From assembly GCA_035764725.1 (NCBI GenBank), contig DASTYT010000147.1, positions 1-43,613 on the forward strand: DNA of 43,613 nt. The letters are read 5' to 3'. The notes beneath the pieces were generated by a model that made no database searches, was not told where the DNA came from, and saw only the letters and a program-made list of their open reading frames with translations. Numbering within the stretch: position 1 is the first letter of the stretch; each line of letters begins with the position of its first letter. The position numbers and the translations under genes are program-made. This document shows positions 7,311 through 16,117 of the stretch, one piece after another. Origin of the DNA: Candidatus Methylomirabilota bacterium. GTDB taxonomy: Bacteria; Methylomirabilota; Methylomirabilia; Rokubacteriales; CSP1-6.

Positions 7311-8378
7311 ATGGCCTCCACCGGCGCCGGCGGTCCGCCCGTCCTGAGGGACCGCGCGTTCCTGCTCCTCCTGATCCTCGTGTCGGTGGCCTTCGCGTGG
7401 ATACTCTGGCCGCTCTACGGCGCGATTCTCTGGGGGACGATCCTGGCGGTCGTATCCGCCCCGCTGAACCGGTGGCTGACGGGGCGATTCGGCGGCCGCC
7501 GGACCGCCGCCGCTCTGGTGACGCTCGTGCTGGTCGTGGTCATCGTCATCCTGCCCGTGACCGTCATCGGCGGGCTCCTCGTTGAGCAGGCGGCCGACGT
7601 CTACACGCGGGTGAAATCGGGTGAGCTGAATCCGGCGCAGCACTTCGAGCGCATCGTCCACACGCTGCCCGGATGGGCGGTACGACTGCTGGAGCGCTTC
7701 GACCTCGCCGAGCTGACCGCCGTGCAGCATCGGATCTCCGAAGGGTTGCTGGGCGGCAGCCAGTTCGTTGCCACGCAGGCCCTGAGTGTCGGGCAGCGCA
7801 CATTCGACGTCGTGGTCAGCTTCTTCGTCATGCTCTATCTCCTGTTCTTCCTGCTGCGCGACGGGGACGACCTGGTGCGGCGCATCCGCGCGGCGGTGCC
7901 GCTGAGCGCCGAGCATCAGGGCGCGCTCGGCGAGAACTTCACCCTGGTGATTCGCGCCACCGTCAAGGGCACCGTCGTGGTGGCGCTCGCGCAGGGCGTG
8001 CTCGGCGGGCTCATGTTCTGGCTGCTCGGCATCCGGGGCGCGCTGCTGTGGGCCGTGGTCATGGCGTTGCTCTCGCTGCTCCCCGGCGTCGGGACCGCCC
8101 TCGTGTGGGTGCCGGTGGCGGTCTACTTCCTGGTGACCGGCGCCGTGTGGTCAGGCCTCCTGCTGATCGGCTACGGCGTCCTCGTGATCGGCCTGGTGGA
8201 CAATGTGTTGCGCCCGGTGCTGGTGGGCAAGGACACCCGCATACCGGACTACGTGGTGCTGATTTCCACGCTGGGCGGCCTCGCCGTCTTCGGCGCGAAC
8301 GGGATCGTCGTGGGACCCATCATCGCCGCCCTGTTTCTGGCCGCTTGGGACATCGCCTCGACCTCCCGGCCTCGGTGA
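7311..8378 (+). CDS. AI-2E family transporter (PerM/YdiK-like membrane protein)
   Basis: Polytopic membrane protein of 355 residues with the arrangement of the AI-2E exporter/PerM family: paired N-terminal helices near 20-70 (LLLILVSVAFAWILWPL and the next helix), a long amphipathic extracytoplasmic stretch at about 95-150, then helices from about 165 to the C-terminus. The C-terminal signatures LPGVGTALVWVP near 258 and DNVLRPVLVG near 300 are typical of the family. Members include TqsA (autoinducer-2) and Na+/H+ exchangers, so the substrate is unknown. The stop overlaps the GTG of the following MFS gene by four bases (GTGA), so the two are co-translated. Confidence 0.88.
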   Translation: MASTGAGGPPVLRDRAFLLLLILVSVAFAWILWPLYGAILWGTILAVVSAPLNRWLTGRFGGRRTAAALVTLVLVVVIVILPVTVIGGLLVEQAADVYTRVKSGELNPAQHFERIVHTLPGWAVRLLERFDLAELTAVQHRISEGLLGGSQFVATQALSVGQRTFDVVVSFFVMLYLLFFLLRDGDDLVRRIRAAVPLSAEHQGALGENFTLVIRATVKGTVVVALAQGVLGGLMFWLLGIRGALLWAVVMALLSLLPGVGTALVWVPVAVYFLVTGAVWSGLLLIGYGVLVIGLVDNVLRPVLVGKDTRIPDYVVLISTLGGLAVFGANGIVVGPIIAALFLAAWDIASTSRPR

Positions 8379-9562
8379 CCCGCCGGGTGAGGCGTCTTCT
8401 GCCCTTCGTGGCGCTCTACGCGCTCATGTACGGCGCCTTCGGGGTCTCCTCGCCGTTCATGCCCGCGTTCTTCGAGGCGCGTGGCCTGACCGCGGGAGAG
8501 CTCGGCTTCCTGTTCGGCGCCGGGACGGCGATTCGCCTCGTCTCCGGCCCGCTATGCGGCCGCCTTGCCGATCTCACGGGGGCCCTCCGCGAGGTGCTCG
8601 CGGTCTGTGCGCTCCTCGCGGCCGCAGTGGCGCTGGCACTCCTCGTGGGCGCCGGCTTTCCCGCCCTGCTCGCCATCAGCCTGCTCCACGCGGCGGCGCT
8701 GGCGCCGATCACCACCTTGGGTGACGCGTTGACCCTGCGCGCGGCGTTCGAGACTCGGGGCGGCGCCGCCTTCGAGTACGGCTGGGTGCGCGGGACGGGC
8801 TCCGGCGTCTTCATCCTGGGCACGCTGCTGAGCGGCCAGGTCGTCGGCGCCTGGGGGCTCGGTTCCATCCTCTGGTTGCACGCGCTACAGCTGGCGCTGG
8901 CCGCCGGTGTGGTCCTGCTCGTCCCGGCGCCGGCACCGCCTGCGCACCGGGAAGGCCAGCGCGCGCCCCCGCGAACGGACGACGTGCGCTTCCTGCTGCG
9001 GATCCCCGAGTTCCAGCGGGTCCTCATCGTGTCCACGCTCGTGCTGGGCAGCCATGCGATGCACGACACGTTCGCGGTCATCCGATGGTCCGGCGCGGGC
9101 GTCAGCCCGGCATTGGTCAGCGTACTCTGGTCGGAAGCGGTGGCGGCCGAGGTACTCGTGTTCTTCCTCGTCGGCCCCGCGCTGGTGACGCGGCTGGGCG
9201 CCCGGGGCGTCATGGCGCTCGCGGCAACCGCCGGCCTTGTCCGCTGGCTGGTCGTGGGATCCACCACGGCGGTGGCCGTGCTGGCCGTGGTGCAGCCGCT
9301 CCACGGCCTCACGTTCGCCGCCCTCCACCTGGCGTGCATGCGCGTGATCGGGGCCGCCGTCCCGCCCGGCCTGGCCGCCACCGCCCAGGCGACGTATGCT
9401 CTAGGCGCCGCGGGCGCGAGCGCCGCGTTGATGCTCGTCTCCGGCGCGCTCTATGCGCGCCTGGGCGCCCAGGCCTTTCTCGTCATGGCGCTGCTCTGCG
9501 CCCTCGCGATTCCGCCGGCGGCCTCACGCTGGCGGAGGGGAGGTGGACCATGTCTCGGCTGA
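8375..9562 (+). CDS. MFS transporter (MFS_1-like family)
   Basis: Major facilitator protein of 395 residues with about 12 hydrophobic segments. The GTG at 8375 overlaps the preceding stop; the upstream extension of this frame is shadow sequence of the AI-2E gene. The first helix region (FVALYALMYGAFGVSSPFMP) and the following GLTAGELGFLFGAG resemble the nucleoside-permease/HcaT-like MFS_1_like group. A glycine-rich RLVSGPLCGRLAD motif, the usual MFS loop 2-3 signature, lies near residue 50. Its last 13 bases overlap the start of the decayed frame at 9550. Substrate unknown. Confidence 0.85.
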   Translation: MTRRVRRLLPFVALYALMYGAFGVSSPFMPAFFEARGLTAGELGFLFGAGTAIRLVSGPLCGRLADLTGALREVLAVCALLAAAVALALLVGAGFPALLAISLLHAAALAPITTLGDALTLRAAFETRGGAAFEYGWVRGTGSGVFILGTLLSGQVVGAWGLGSILWLHALQLALAAGVVLLVPAPAPPAHREGQRAPPRTDDVRFLLRIPEFQRVLIVSTLVLGSHAMHDTFAVIRWSGAGVSPALVSVLWSEAVAAEVLVFFLVGPALVTRLGARGVMALAATAGLVRWLVVGSTTAVAVLAVVQPLHGLTFAALHLACMRVIGAAVPPGLAATAQATYALGAAGASAALMLVSGALYARLGAQAFLVMALLCALAIPPAASRWRRGGGPCLG

Positions 9563-9939
9563 TCGCGTTGATGTGCTGGATGGTCCTCGGCGCCGGGCTC
9601 GCGCCGGTGCTTGCGCAGCCGGCCCGCGATGACAAGACACTGCAAGGGACCTGGACGGCGACATGAGCGGAGCGTGACGGCAAGGCCGCCGATGATGTGA
9701 TCGGCAATCGGCTGTCCTTGACTGCCAATCGATTCCAGATCCACTCCAAGGACGGGACGCACCTCTACGCGGCCGCCGGCTTCGTAGGCAGCGACTTTCA
9801 GAAGATGGTCGAGACGCAGGCGCCGCTCGGGCAGATGGGGCAGCCGGACGACATCGTGCCGACTGCCGTGTACCTGGCGTCGTCCGACTCCAAGTACATG
9901 ACGGGGGAGACGCTGCTGGTGGCCGATGGCTTGAGATAG
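9550..9939 (+). pseudogene. Chimeric remnant: TIGR03067-like exported domain joined to an SDR C-terminus
   Basis: The ATG at 9550 begins an exported protein: signal peptide (LIALMCWMVLGAGLAPVLA), then DKTLQGTWTAT, as in TIGR03067 lipocalin-like domains. An in-frame TGA at 9664-9666 interrupts it where relatives usually have Ser (TCA to TGA fits), after which AERDGKAADD and IHSKDGTHLYA continue the same domain. At about 9775 the frame passes without a break into a short-chain dehydrogenase C-terminus (APLGQMGQPDDI, then AVYLASSDSKYMTGETL) and stops at 9937. The SDR part lacks the Rossmann glycines and catalytic Tyr-x3-Lys, so no working enzyme is possible. It looks like a deletion junction between two former genes plus a nonsense mutation. 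Confidence 0.75.
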
Positions 9940-9967
9940 TCGGGACGGGCACCTGCCGCAGATGCCG

Positions 9968-11446
9968 TCACTGGTGGCGCCGAGGGAGCCGTCGCGCCGC
10001 CGAGGGCAGGTCGCGCGCGATCTGCGCCCGGTAGGCGGCGTCCTTGTAGAGCGTCGCGAGGGTCGGCACGTTGAAGCACGCTCGGTGAAGCTCCTCGGCC
10101 CCGCCCCCGAGGAGCAGGGTCATCAGGCCGATGTGGACGAGCTCTGTCGCCTGCTCCCCGAGCATGTGGACGCCCAGCAGCTTCATGTCCTCGCGCCGAA
10201 ACAGCAGCTTCAGGAGCCCGGCGCGGTCGCCGATGATGGCGCCGCGCGCGTTGTCCGCGTAGCGGGCACGTCCCACCACGTAGTCGACGCCCTGCGTGCG
10301 CAGCTCTTCTTCGGTGGCGCCGACCGTGCTTACTTCTGGGATCGTGTAGATCCCGTTGGGGAAAAGAGGGTCCACCGCCTCCTTCAGGCGGTGGCCGAAG
10401 GCGGTGGACACCGCGAGGCGCGCCTGCTCGGCGCTCACGGAGGCCAGCGCGGGGAAGCCGACCACGTCGCCGGCGGCGAGGATGTTCGGAACCCGCGTCC
10501 GGAAGTGCGCATCGACGTGGAGATGGCCCCGCTCGTCGGTGGAGAGGCCCGCGGCCTCCAGCCGGAGATCCTCGACGACCGCGCGACGTCCAGCCGCCAC
10601 CAGCACGGCGTCGACGCGGAGCGACGCGCCCGAGGACAGCGTGAGCCGGATGGGTCCGCGCACGGGCGCCTGACACGCCGTCACGCGCTCGCGCCAGCGA
10701 AACCGAATGCCGAGCGCGGTCATGGCCCGCGTGAGCTCGCGCGCGATCTCGCGGTCGAGAAACGAGAGCAGGGCCGCACGCCCGTCGACGAGATCCACCT
10801 TCGCGCCGAGCGCGGCGAACATCGACGCATACTCGCTGCCGATGACGCCGGCGCCGATGACGGCAAGCCGTCGAGGCAGCCGCTCGAGCTCGAGGATCTC
10901 GTCCGAATCCCAGACTTGCGGGTGCTCGAACGGAAACTCGCGCGGCCGTGCGGGCCGGCTGCCGGTCGCGATCAGGACGAAGCGCGCGCGTAGCTGGCGC
11001 GGCCGGCCCTTCGAGGGCGATGTCGGCACGACCTCGACGCGGTCGGTCGCGAGGAAGCGCGCCAATCCCCTGATTCGCGTGATGCCCAGGCGGGCGAGCC
11101 GCTCCGCGACGTTCGCGCGCGCCGTCGCCTTGACGTGGCGCTCGTGGTAGAGGAAGTCGGCGACGCGCGCCCCCCGGCGCAGGGAGAGGTCGACCCCGTA
11201 CAGATTGCGGCTGCGGTGACCCGACAGCGCCAGCGCCGTCTCCCGCAGGGTCTTGCTGGGAATGGTGCCGGTATTGATGAGGGCGCCCCCCAGGGCCGAT
11301 GACCGCTCGACGAGCGCGACCTTGGCCCCGAGAACGCCGCCCGCGATGGCGCCGGCGAGCCCCGCGGGCCCGGCCCCGATGACCACGAGGTCGAATGCGT
11401 CTCGCGCCGACCCCGCGTCTCCCTCGAGCCCGCTCGGGTGGCTCAG
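9968..11446 (-). CDS. sthA: Soluble pyridine nucleotide transhydrogenase (SthA-like, FAD-dependent)
   Basis: FAD-dependent flavoprotein of the pyridine nucleotide-disulfide reductase family that exchanges hydride between NADPH and NADH. FAD motif VVIGAGPAG is near residue 19, ATGSRPARP near 165, NAD(P) motif VIGAGVIGSEYASMF near 196, and AAGDVVGFPALAS near 320. The redox CxxxxC of lipoamide or mercuric reductases is absent and replaced by NTGTIPSKT, as expected for SthA. The start is unusual: between the dehydrogenase stop and the FAD motif there is no ATG, GTG or TTG in frame. The best candidate is CTG at 11446-11444, overlapping the dehydrogenase TGA as CTGA, which would give 492 residues; SthA is usually about 465. 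Coupling to a zinc alcohol dehydrogenase suggests a role in cofactor balance. Function is confident, start is not. Confidence 0.8.
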   Translation of the reverse strand: MSHPSGLEGDAGSARDAFDLVVIGAGPAGLAGAIAGGVLGAKVALVERSSALGGALINTGTIPSKTLRETALALSGHRSRNLYGVDLSLRRGARVADFLYHERHVKATARANVAERLARLGITRIRGLARFLATDRVEVVPTSPSKGRPRQLRARFVLIATGSRPARPREFPFEHPQVWDSDEILELERLPRRLAVIGAGVIGSEYASMFAALGAKVDLVDGRAALLSFLDREIARELTRAMTALGIRFRWRERVTACQAPVRGPIRLTLSSGASLRVDAVLVAAGRRAVVEDLRLEAAGLSTDERGHLHVDAHFRTRVPNILAAGDVVGFPALASVSAEQARLAVSTAFGHRLKEAVDPLFPNGIYTIPEVSTVGATEEELRTQGVDYVVGRARYADNARGAIIGDRAGLLKLLFRREDMKLLGVHMLGEQATELVHIGLMTLLLGGGAEELHRACFNVPTLATLYKDAAYRAQIARDLPSAARRLPRRHQ

Positions 11447-12450
11447 AAGTCCATGTCCAGCACGATCCGGTATCGGGCTTTGCCCGATTCGAGCCGGGCA
11501 AAGGCCTCGTTGATCCGGCTCATGGGGAAGTGCTCGGTTTGCGGCGCGATCCGGTGGCGGGCCGCGAAGTCCAGCATGGTCGCGATGCCCACCGGCGAGC
11601 CGGTGGGCGAGCCGGACACCGCCCGCTGCTGGAGAACGAGCGAGAAGGCCGACACCGGAATGGGCTCCACCATCAACCCGACCACGTGGAGCCGACCGTT
11701 CGGCGCGACCGTCCCGATCATCGCGTTCCAGTCGATCGGCGCGCTGACGGTGCTGATCAAGAGATCGAGGCTGCCGCCGAGCTTCTTGATCGCCGCCGAG
11801 TCCTTGCTCGAGACGACGTGACGCGCGCCGAAGCTCTTCGCCTCGTCGAACTTGCTCTCGCTCGACGTGAACGCCGTCACGTCGCAGCCATACGCGGCGG
11901 CGAACTTCAGGGCCATGTGCCCGAGGCCGCCGATGCCGATGACGCCGACGCGATCCACGGGCTTGGCGTGCGCGACGAGCGGCGAGAACACGGTGATGCC
12001 GCCGCAGAGCAGCGGCCCGGCGTCGGCGAGGTCGAGGCCGTCGGGCAGCGGAATGGCCCAGGCCCAGTGGCAGCGGATGTGGGAGGCGAAGCCGCCCCGG
12101 TGGCCCACGATGGTGAGCTGCGCCTGCGGGCAGAGGTGCTGGCGACCGGAGAGGCACTGGCGGCAATGCATGCAGCTGCCCGAGAACCAGCCGACGCCGA
12201 CCTGCTGGCCGACGGCGACGCCCTTGGCGCTCGAGCCGACGGTGGTGACGCGGCCCACGACCTCGTGGCCGAGCGTGGCCGGGAATTGCGAGATGCCGAA
12301 TTCATCGTTGAAGATCGACAGATCGGAGTGACACAGCCCACAGTGCTCGACCGCGACCTCCACCTCCTCGGTCCCGAGAGGACCCGGCTCGACGGTGGTG
12401 AACGCCATCGGCTGCTTCGCCGCCTTCGCGACCCACGCCTTGCAGATCAT
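11443..12450 (-). CDS. Zinc-dependent alcohol dehydrogenase (CAD/YahK-like, NADP-type aldehyde reductase)
   Basis: Medium-chain dehydrogenase of 335 residues. The ATG at 12450 is chosen because AGGAGGG lies seven bases upstream; a longer frame to 12525 would add 25 residues without a ribosome site. Catalytic zinc ligands are seen in CGLCHSD near residue 38 and GHE near 60. The four structural-zinc cysteines are in the GSCMHCRQC segment near 93-100 plus QHLC near 107. The Rossmann motif VGVIGIGGLGHMALKFA is near 168. The overall pattern matches the cinnamyl-alcohol-dehydrogenase/YahK branch, usually NADPH-dependent aldehyde reductases. It is followed at once by the transhydrogenase gene, which fits NADPH use. 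Confidence 0.9.
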   Translation of the reverse strand: MICKAWVAKAAKQPMAFTTVEPGPLGTEEVEVAVEHCGLCHSDLSIFNDEFGISQFPATLGHEVVGRVTTVGSSAKGVAVGQQVGVGWFSGSCMHCRQCLSGRQHLCPQAQLTIVGHRGGFASHIRCHWAWAIPLPDGLDLADAGPLLCGGITVFSPLVAHAKPVDRVGVIGIGGLGHMALKFAAAYGCDVTAFTSSESKFDEAKSFGARHVVSSKDSAAIKKLGGSLDLLISTVSAPIDWNAMIGTVAPNGRLHVVGLMVEPIPVSAFSLVLQQRAVSGSPTGSPVGIATMLDFAARHRIAPQTEHFPMSRINEAFARLESGKARYRIVLDMDF

Positions 12451-12521
12451 CGCGAACCCTCCTGCGCGTGCCATGTGAGTGTAAGCCCCGCCAGACGGGG
12501 GCGCAACGAACGCGACGCGCG

Positions 12522-15263
12522 TCAACGAGTGCCGGCTCCCGGCGGCGACGCGACCGCGTCTTCTCGACGGAGTGACCCTTCAGCGAAGAGCTCGATCAGG
12601 ACCGGCAACACGAGAACGGCCGCGAGAAGGCTCGCGGTGGAGCCGACGCTGAGCAGAAGCCCGAGTGTAAACATGCCGTGGTGGTGGGCCACCAGCAAGC
12701 TCCCAAAGCCGGCGATGGTCGTGAGCCAGCTCAGCACGACCCCCAGGACCACGCTTCGGGGGAACCGCGGGCCACCGCGGTCGACGGCCTCGAGGTATCG
12801 CACATAGATGTTGAGGCCGTATTCGGCGGCGGTGCCCACGATGAGCGGGAGCGCCCACACGTTGGCGAGGTTGAACTCGAGCTTGAGCAACCGCATGACG
12901 CCGAGGGTCCACAGGGCGCCCAGGCCCACCGGAGCGAGGGCGAGGGTGGTGCCCCGCACGGATCTCAGAATGGCGAACGTGATCGCGGCGACGAGCAGGA
13001 GCGCATAGGGCGTGCCCTCGAAGTATCCGCGCTCGATGAGGTGAGTCGCCTCGAAGTTCGTGACCGGGGGCCCGGTGACGTCGGGATCGACCGCGCGCAG
13101 GTCCTCGATGAAGCGGCGCGCCCCGACCTCCTGCCAGATGTCGACGCCGGGGTGGATGCGAAGCAAGAATCGGCCGCTGTGGCCGACATACCGCCCCCGA
13201 AGCTCGGGCGGCGCCTCGCCGTCATGCACCGGCTTGGGATCGAGATTCTGCTGGAAGCGCTCGATCTTGCCCTTGAAATCCGTGTAAAGCTCGCCTTGCA
13301 AGCGCCGCAGACCGTCGAGGGCATCCGGTCCCATCCCCTCCATCCGGGCAAGGGTACGATCCACCCCTTCGTACAGCCGTTGCACGGAGGTGCGCGCGGC
13401 GGGATCGGTGATGCTCTCAAGGGTCAAACCGAGGCGGCGTCGCAGCACCAGGAGCGCGGCCCGGAGCGCGTCCCCATCGAGGACGGCCGGCGGCGCCGCC
13501 ACCCGGATCGCGGCCACGAGCGGAGCGAATTGGTGGATGAGGCGCACCTTCTCGGATTGCGCGTCGGGCACCAGCCGCAGCACACTCTCCACCTCGGAGA
13601 CCGACGGCAGACGAGCGAAGGCCTCCTGCTTGCGGCGCAGCTCGTCCAAGCTCTGCGCGGTGGCCAGCGCGGTGAAACCCGAGTGCCCAGCGCTCGCGAG
13701 GATGCGCTGCTCCCAGATGACCGACTCCACGTCCGCCGCCTGGAGCCTCAACGTGTTGAAGTCGAAGGTCACGCCGCGAATGCCCCACGCCCCGATCGCG
13801 CTCAGCGCGCCCGCCGCGATCAGGGTCGTCCAGCGGTACGTGCGGAGACGGGCCAGCCATTCCGCCATCGAGCGACCACCTCGGAGCGGAGGCGAGAAAG
13901 ACGACGCCGCGCGCGCCCTTGGCCGCTGGCGCTCGAGCGCGAGCAGGGCGGGGAAGAAGGTCAGCATCGAGACGAAGGCCATGAGAATGGCGATGGCCGA
14001 GACGATCCCGAACTCTCGAATACCCTGGAAATCGGTGAACACGAGCACGAGGAAGGTCCCCGCCGCCGTGAGGGCGCCCAGCAGCATGCCGGGGCCGGTG
14101 CGGCAGGCCGTACGCTCGAGCGCCTGCGCGATCGGGGCGCCGAGCGCACACTCCTCCTGGTAACGGTAGAGAAAGTAGATCCCGTAGTCGATGCCGATGC
14201 CGATCACGAGCGAGATGAACATGATCGAGAAGACGGTGAGGTGGCCGACGAACAGGGTGATCAAACCGAGCGCCCAGAGAAGGCTCGACGCGAGGGTGGC
14301 CAGCATGAGGAGGGGGGCGCCGGTCCGGCGGTACGCGAGGAGCAAGAAGACCAGGACGAGCGTCGCCGCCAGCGCGGTGGCGACCGTGCTATCGCGGAGA
14401 GCGGTCCCCATCTCGTCGTCCGCGATGGTGGGGCCACCGGTGACGCCCGCGCGCACCTCAGGAAACTCTGGCGTGAGGGTTCGGATCGCCCTGCGGATCG
14501 TCTCGATGCGCCCGCGGTTGTTGGTGAAGGCGCTCTCGTCCACGTGCTCCTCGACGAAGACGAAGAGCATCCGCTTGTCCGAAGAGAAGAAATAGTCTCC
14601 GTCAGGGTCGTCCAGGCTGCCGAGCGTGAAGCCCGCGCTCCAGGGTGAGGCGTACGGCGCATCCTTGTCGAGGCGTCCGCCGATCTGGCCTACCACCGCG
14701 GCGAGGAAGCGGAGGTCGGTCTTGCCGTCGTCCCCGAGTCCGAGGTCGAGGAAGCCGAGCGCCATCGCGTTGGCGAACTGCAGGTTGAGGTCTTCGACGA
14801 GTCCCACCAGCGTCGGGCGCGCGGCGTAGCTCGTGATGAGCTCGTCGTAGTCGAAGAGTCGATCGCGCAATCGGACGAGGTCATCGGACGGCAGATAGAG
14901 GAGGCCGCGCCCGTCGAAGAAGCGTGGGTCGATGCGGTAGGTGATGCGCGACGTCAGGCCCTCGCGCCGGAGAACTTCCACCAGGCGGTCGGCGTATCGC
15001 TTGGCTCGTGACGTTCGGGGCGACTCGACGGCGACGATGATGTCATCGAGCTCCTCGAAATCCTGGGTGTACTGATTGAGGAGTACCACGTAGCGAGCAC
15101 GCTGAGGCAGGAGCCTGAGGGGAGAGGCGAGAAAGTCGAGCGCCCACAGTGTGTAGAGGCTGGCGCCTACCGCCAGAAGGAGCGAGGCCGCCACCGTCAA
15201 CCACGGCCTCCGGACGCTCGCGCGCACGACCGCGGCGAGGAGGCGGCCCAGCCGTCCGTCCAC
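12522..15263 (-). CDS. hpnN: Hopanoid-associated RND transporter (MMPL family)
   Basis: RND/MMPL membrane transporter of 913 residues. One helix near 17-40 is followed by a periplasmic domain to about 275, then a bundle of five to six helices (about 280-440, including FSIMFISLVIGIGIDYGIYF). The pattern repeats with a helix near 475, a periplasmic domain to about 745, and a second bundle to about 885 (GTAAEYGLNIYVRYLE is the mirrored copy of the GIGIDYG segment, Asp replaced by Glu). This two-fold layout fits HpnN, which carries hopanoids to the outer membrane, and the presence of hpnJ, hpnK and hpnI in the same operon supports it. It begins two bases after the diiron gene's stop. A generic MMPL lipid exporter is the alternative. 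Confidence 0.82.
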   Translation of the reverse strand: MDGRLGRLLAAVVRASVRRPWLTVAASLLLAVGASLYTLWALDFLASPLRLLPQRARYVVLLNQYTQDFEELDDIIVAVESPRTSRAKRYADRLVEVLRREGLTSRITYRIDPRFFDGRGLLYLPSDDLVRLRDRLFDYDELITSYAARPTLVGLVEDLNLQFANAMALGFLDLGLGDDGKTDLRFLAAVVGQIGGRLDKDAPYASPWSAGFTLGSLDDPDGDYFFSSDKRMLFVFVEEHVDESAFTNNRGRIETIRRAIRTLTPEFPEVRAGVTGGPTIADDEMGTALRDSTVATALAATLVLVFLLLAYRRTGAPLLMLATLASSLLWALGLITLFVGHLTVFSIMFISLVIGIGIDYGIYFLYRYQEECALGAPIAQALERTACRTGPGMLLGALTAAGTFLVLVFTDFQGIREFGIVSAIAILMAFVSMLTFFPALLALERQRPRARAASSFSPPLRGGRSMAEWLARLRTYRWTTLIAAGALSAIGAWGIRGVTFDFNTLRLQAADVESVIWEQRILASAGHSGFTALATAQSLDELRRKQEAFARLPSVSEVESVLRLVPDAQSEKVRLIHQFAPLVAAIRVAAPPAVLDGDALRAALLVLRRRLGLTLESITDPAARTSVQRLYEGVDRTLARMEGMGPDALDGLRRLQGELYTDFKGKIERFQQNLDPKPVHDGEAPPELRGRYVGHSGRFLLRIHPGVDIWQEVGARRFIEDLRAVDPDVTGPPVTNFEATHLIERGYFEGTPYALLLVAAITFAILRSVRGTTLALAPVGLGALWTLGVMRLLKLEFNLANVWALPLIVGTAAEYGLNIYVRYLEAVDRGGPRFPRSVVLGVVLSWLTTIAGFGSLLVAHHHGMFTLGLLLSVGSTASLLAAVLVLPVLIELFAEGSLRREDAVASPPGAGTR

Positions 15264-15265
15264 GG

Positions 15266-16117
15266 TCAGCGCCGCTCCGCGAGGCGATGGCCGTTACGCC
15301 GCGGCAACCGGGTGATGATGCCGAGGGCGATCCGTGCCATGCGCGGGGCGAACCGGGGCGCGAGGAGCCGTCGATCGAACTCGGCCAGGCGTCGCGTGTT
15401 CTCCTCGAGACATGCGGCCAGCACTACTCCGGGAGTGAGATTGTCGACGAAGGCATCGGCGCCGGTGACGATGAAGTCTTTCCCTTCGTCGGTCTCCTTC
15501 GAGAACGCCAGTCCCGCCAGCTTGCGCACGGCGCGCAGGTAATGTTGGAGCGCCTTCGGCTGACGGAAGGCCCGCGAGAGCACCCCGCGGCGGGCCTGAC
15601 GGTACGCGAACCAGTTCAGGAAGAACACGATGTGGCTCGCTTCCTCCTGCATGACCCGATCGAAGATCTCGAAGAGGGCCTCGGGGACGAGCAGATGCTC
15701 GCGCGCGAGCTTGAACAGGCCGAACGCCCCAAAGGAGTCGAGGCATTCCTCGAACCCGAAGTCGATGAACGCCTCCACCGCGTCGTCGGGGACCTCGACG
15801 TGAATCTCGTCGGCGTGGAGGGCGTAGCGCTCGATCATGTGCCGGATGATGCGCGCGTGGCGCGCCTCCTCGAACGCCTGGAGCTCGAGCGCCCGGCGCA
15901 CCATGGGGTCGGGCTCCAGCGCCGCGCATGCGCTGATCATCGGCCCGGCGTCCTCCTCCGCCTGGAGCGCATGCGTCCAGAAGGGCAGCCCGCGCAGCAG
16001 CGCCAGCGTCTCCCCGTCCAGCGCCGGCCATCCGAGCTCCGCAGGCTCGTAAGGCCGGTGATGGTCGAAGAACGTCCCGCAGAAGAGGCGCTTGTGCGCC
16101 TCCGATCCGATCTTCAC
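15266..16117 (-). CDS. Ferritin-like diiron protein in the hopanoid operon
   Basis: Protein of 283 residues with an all-helical ferritin-like four-helix-bundle pattern. Diiron ligands are visible: Glu54/55 (QAEEDAG), Glu84-x-x-His87 (FEEARHARI), Glu123/124 (GFEECLD) and Glu159-x-x-His162 (QEEASHIVFF). This E, ExxH, E, ExxH set is complete, so it should bind two irons. Known members include oxygenases, desaturases and N-oxygenases. Its ATG overlaps the sulfotransferase stop (ATGA at 16114-16117), and hpnN follows two bases after its stop. Embedding between two hopanoid-pathway genes suggests oxidation or desaturation of a hopanoid, or of its sugar. This is inference; I do not know a named hpn gene of this type. 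Confidence 0.75.
   Translation of the reverse strand: MKIGSEAHKRLFCGTFFDHHRPYEPAELGWPALDGETLALLRGLPFWTHALQAEEDAGPMISACAALEPDPMVRRALELQAFEEARHARIIRHMIERYALHADEIHVEVPDDAVEAFIDFGFEECLDSFGAFGLFKLAREHLLVPEALFEIFDRVMQEEASHIVFFLNWFAYRQARRGVLSRAFRQPKALQHYLRAVRKLAGLAFSKETDEGKDFIVTGADAFVDNLTPGVVLAACLEENTRRLAEFDRRLLAPRFAPRMARIALGIITRLPRRNGHRLAERR

Noticed and set aside
9664..9666. In-frame TGA as a second selenocysteine codon
   Set aside because: The family has Ser rather than Cys at this place, no SECIS-like hairpin follows, and the gene is already a broken chimera.
12485..12502. GC hairpin between the dehydrogenase start and hpnN stop as a terminator
   Set aside because: Only five pairs and no T-run on the transcribed side.
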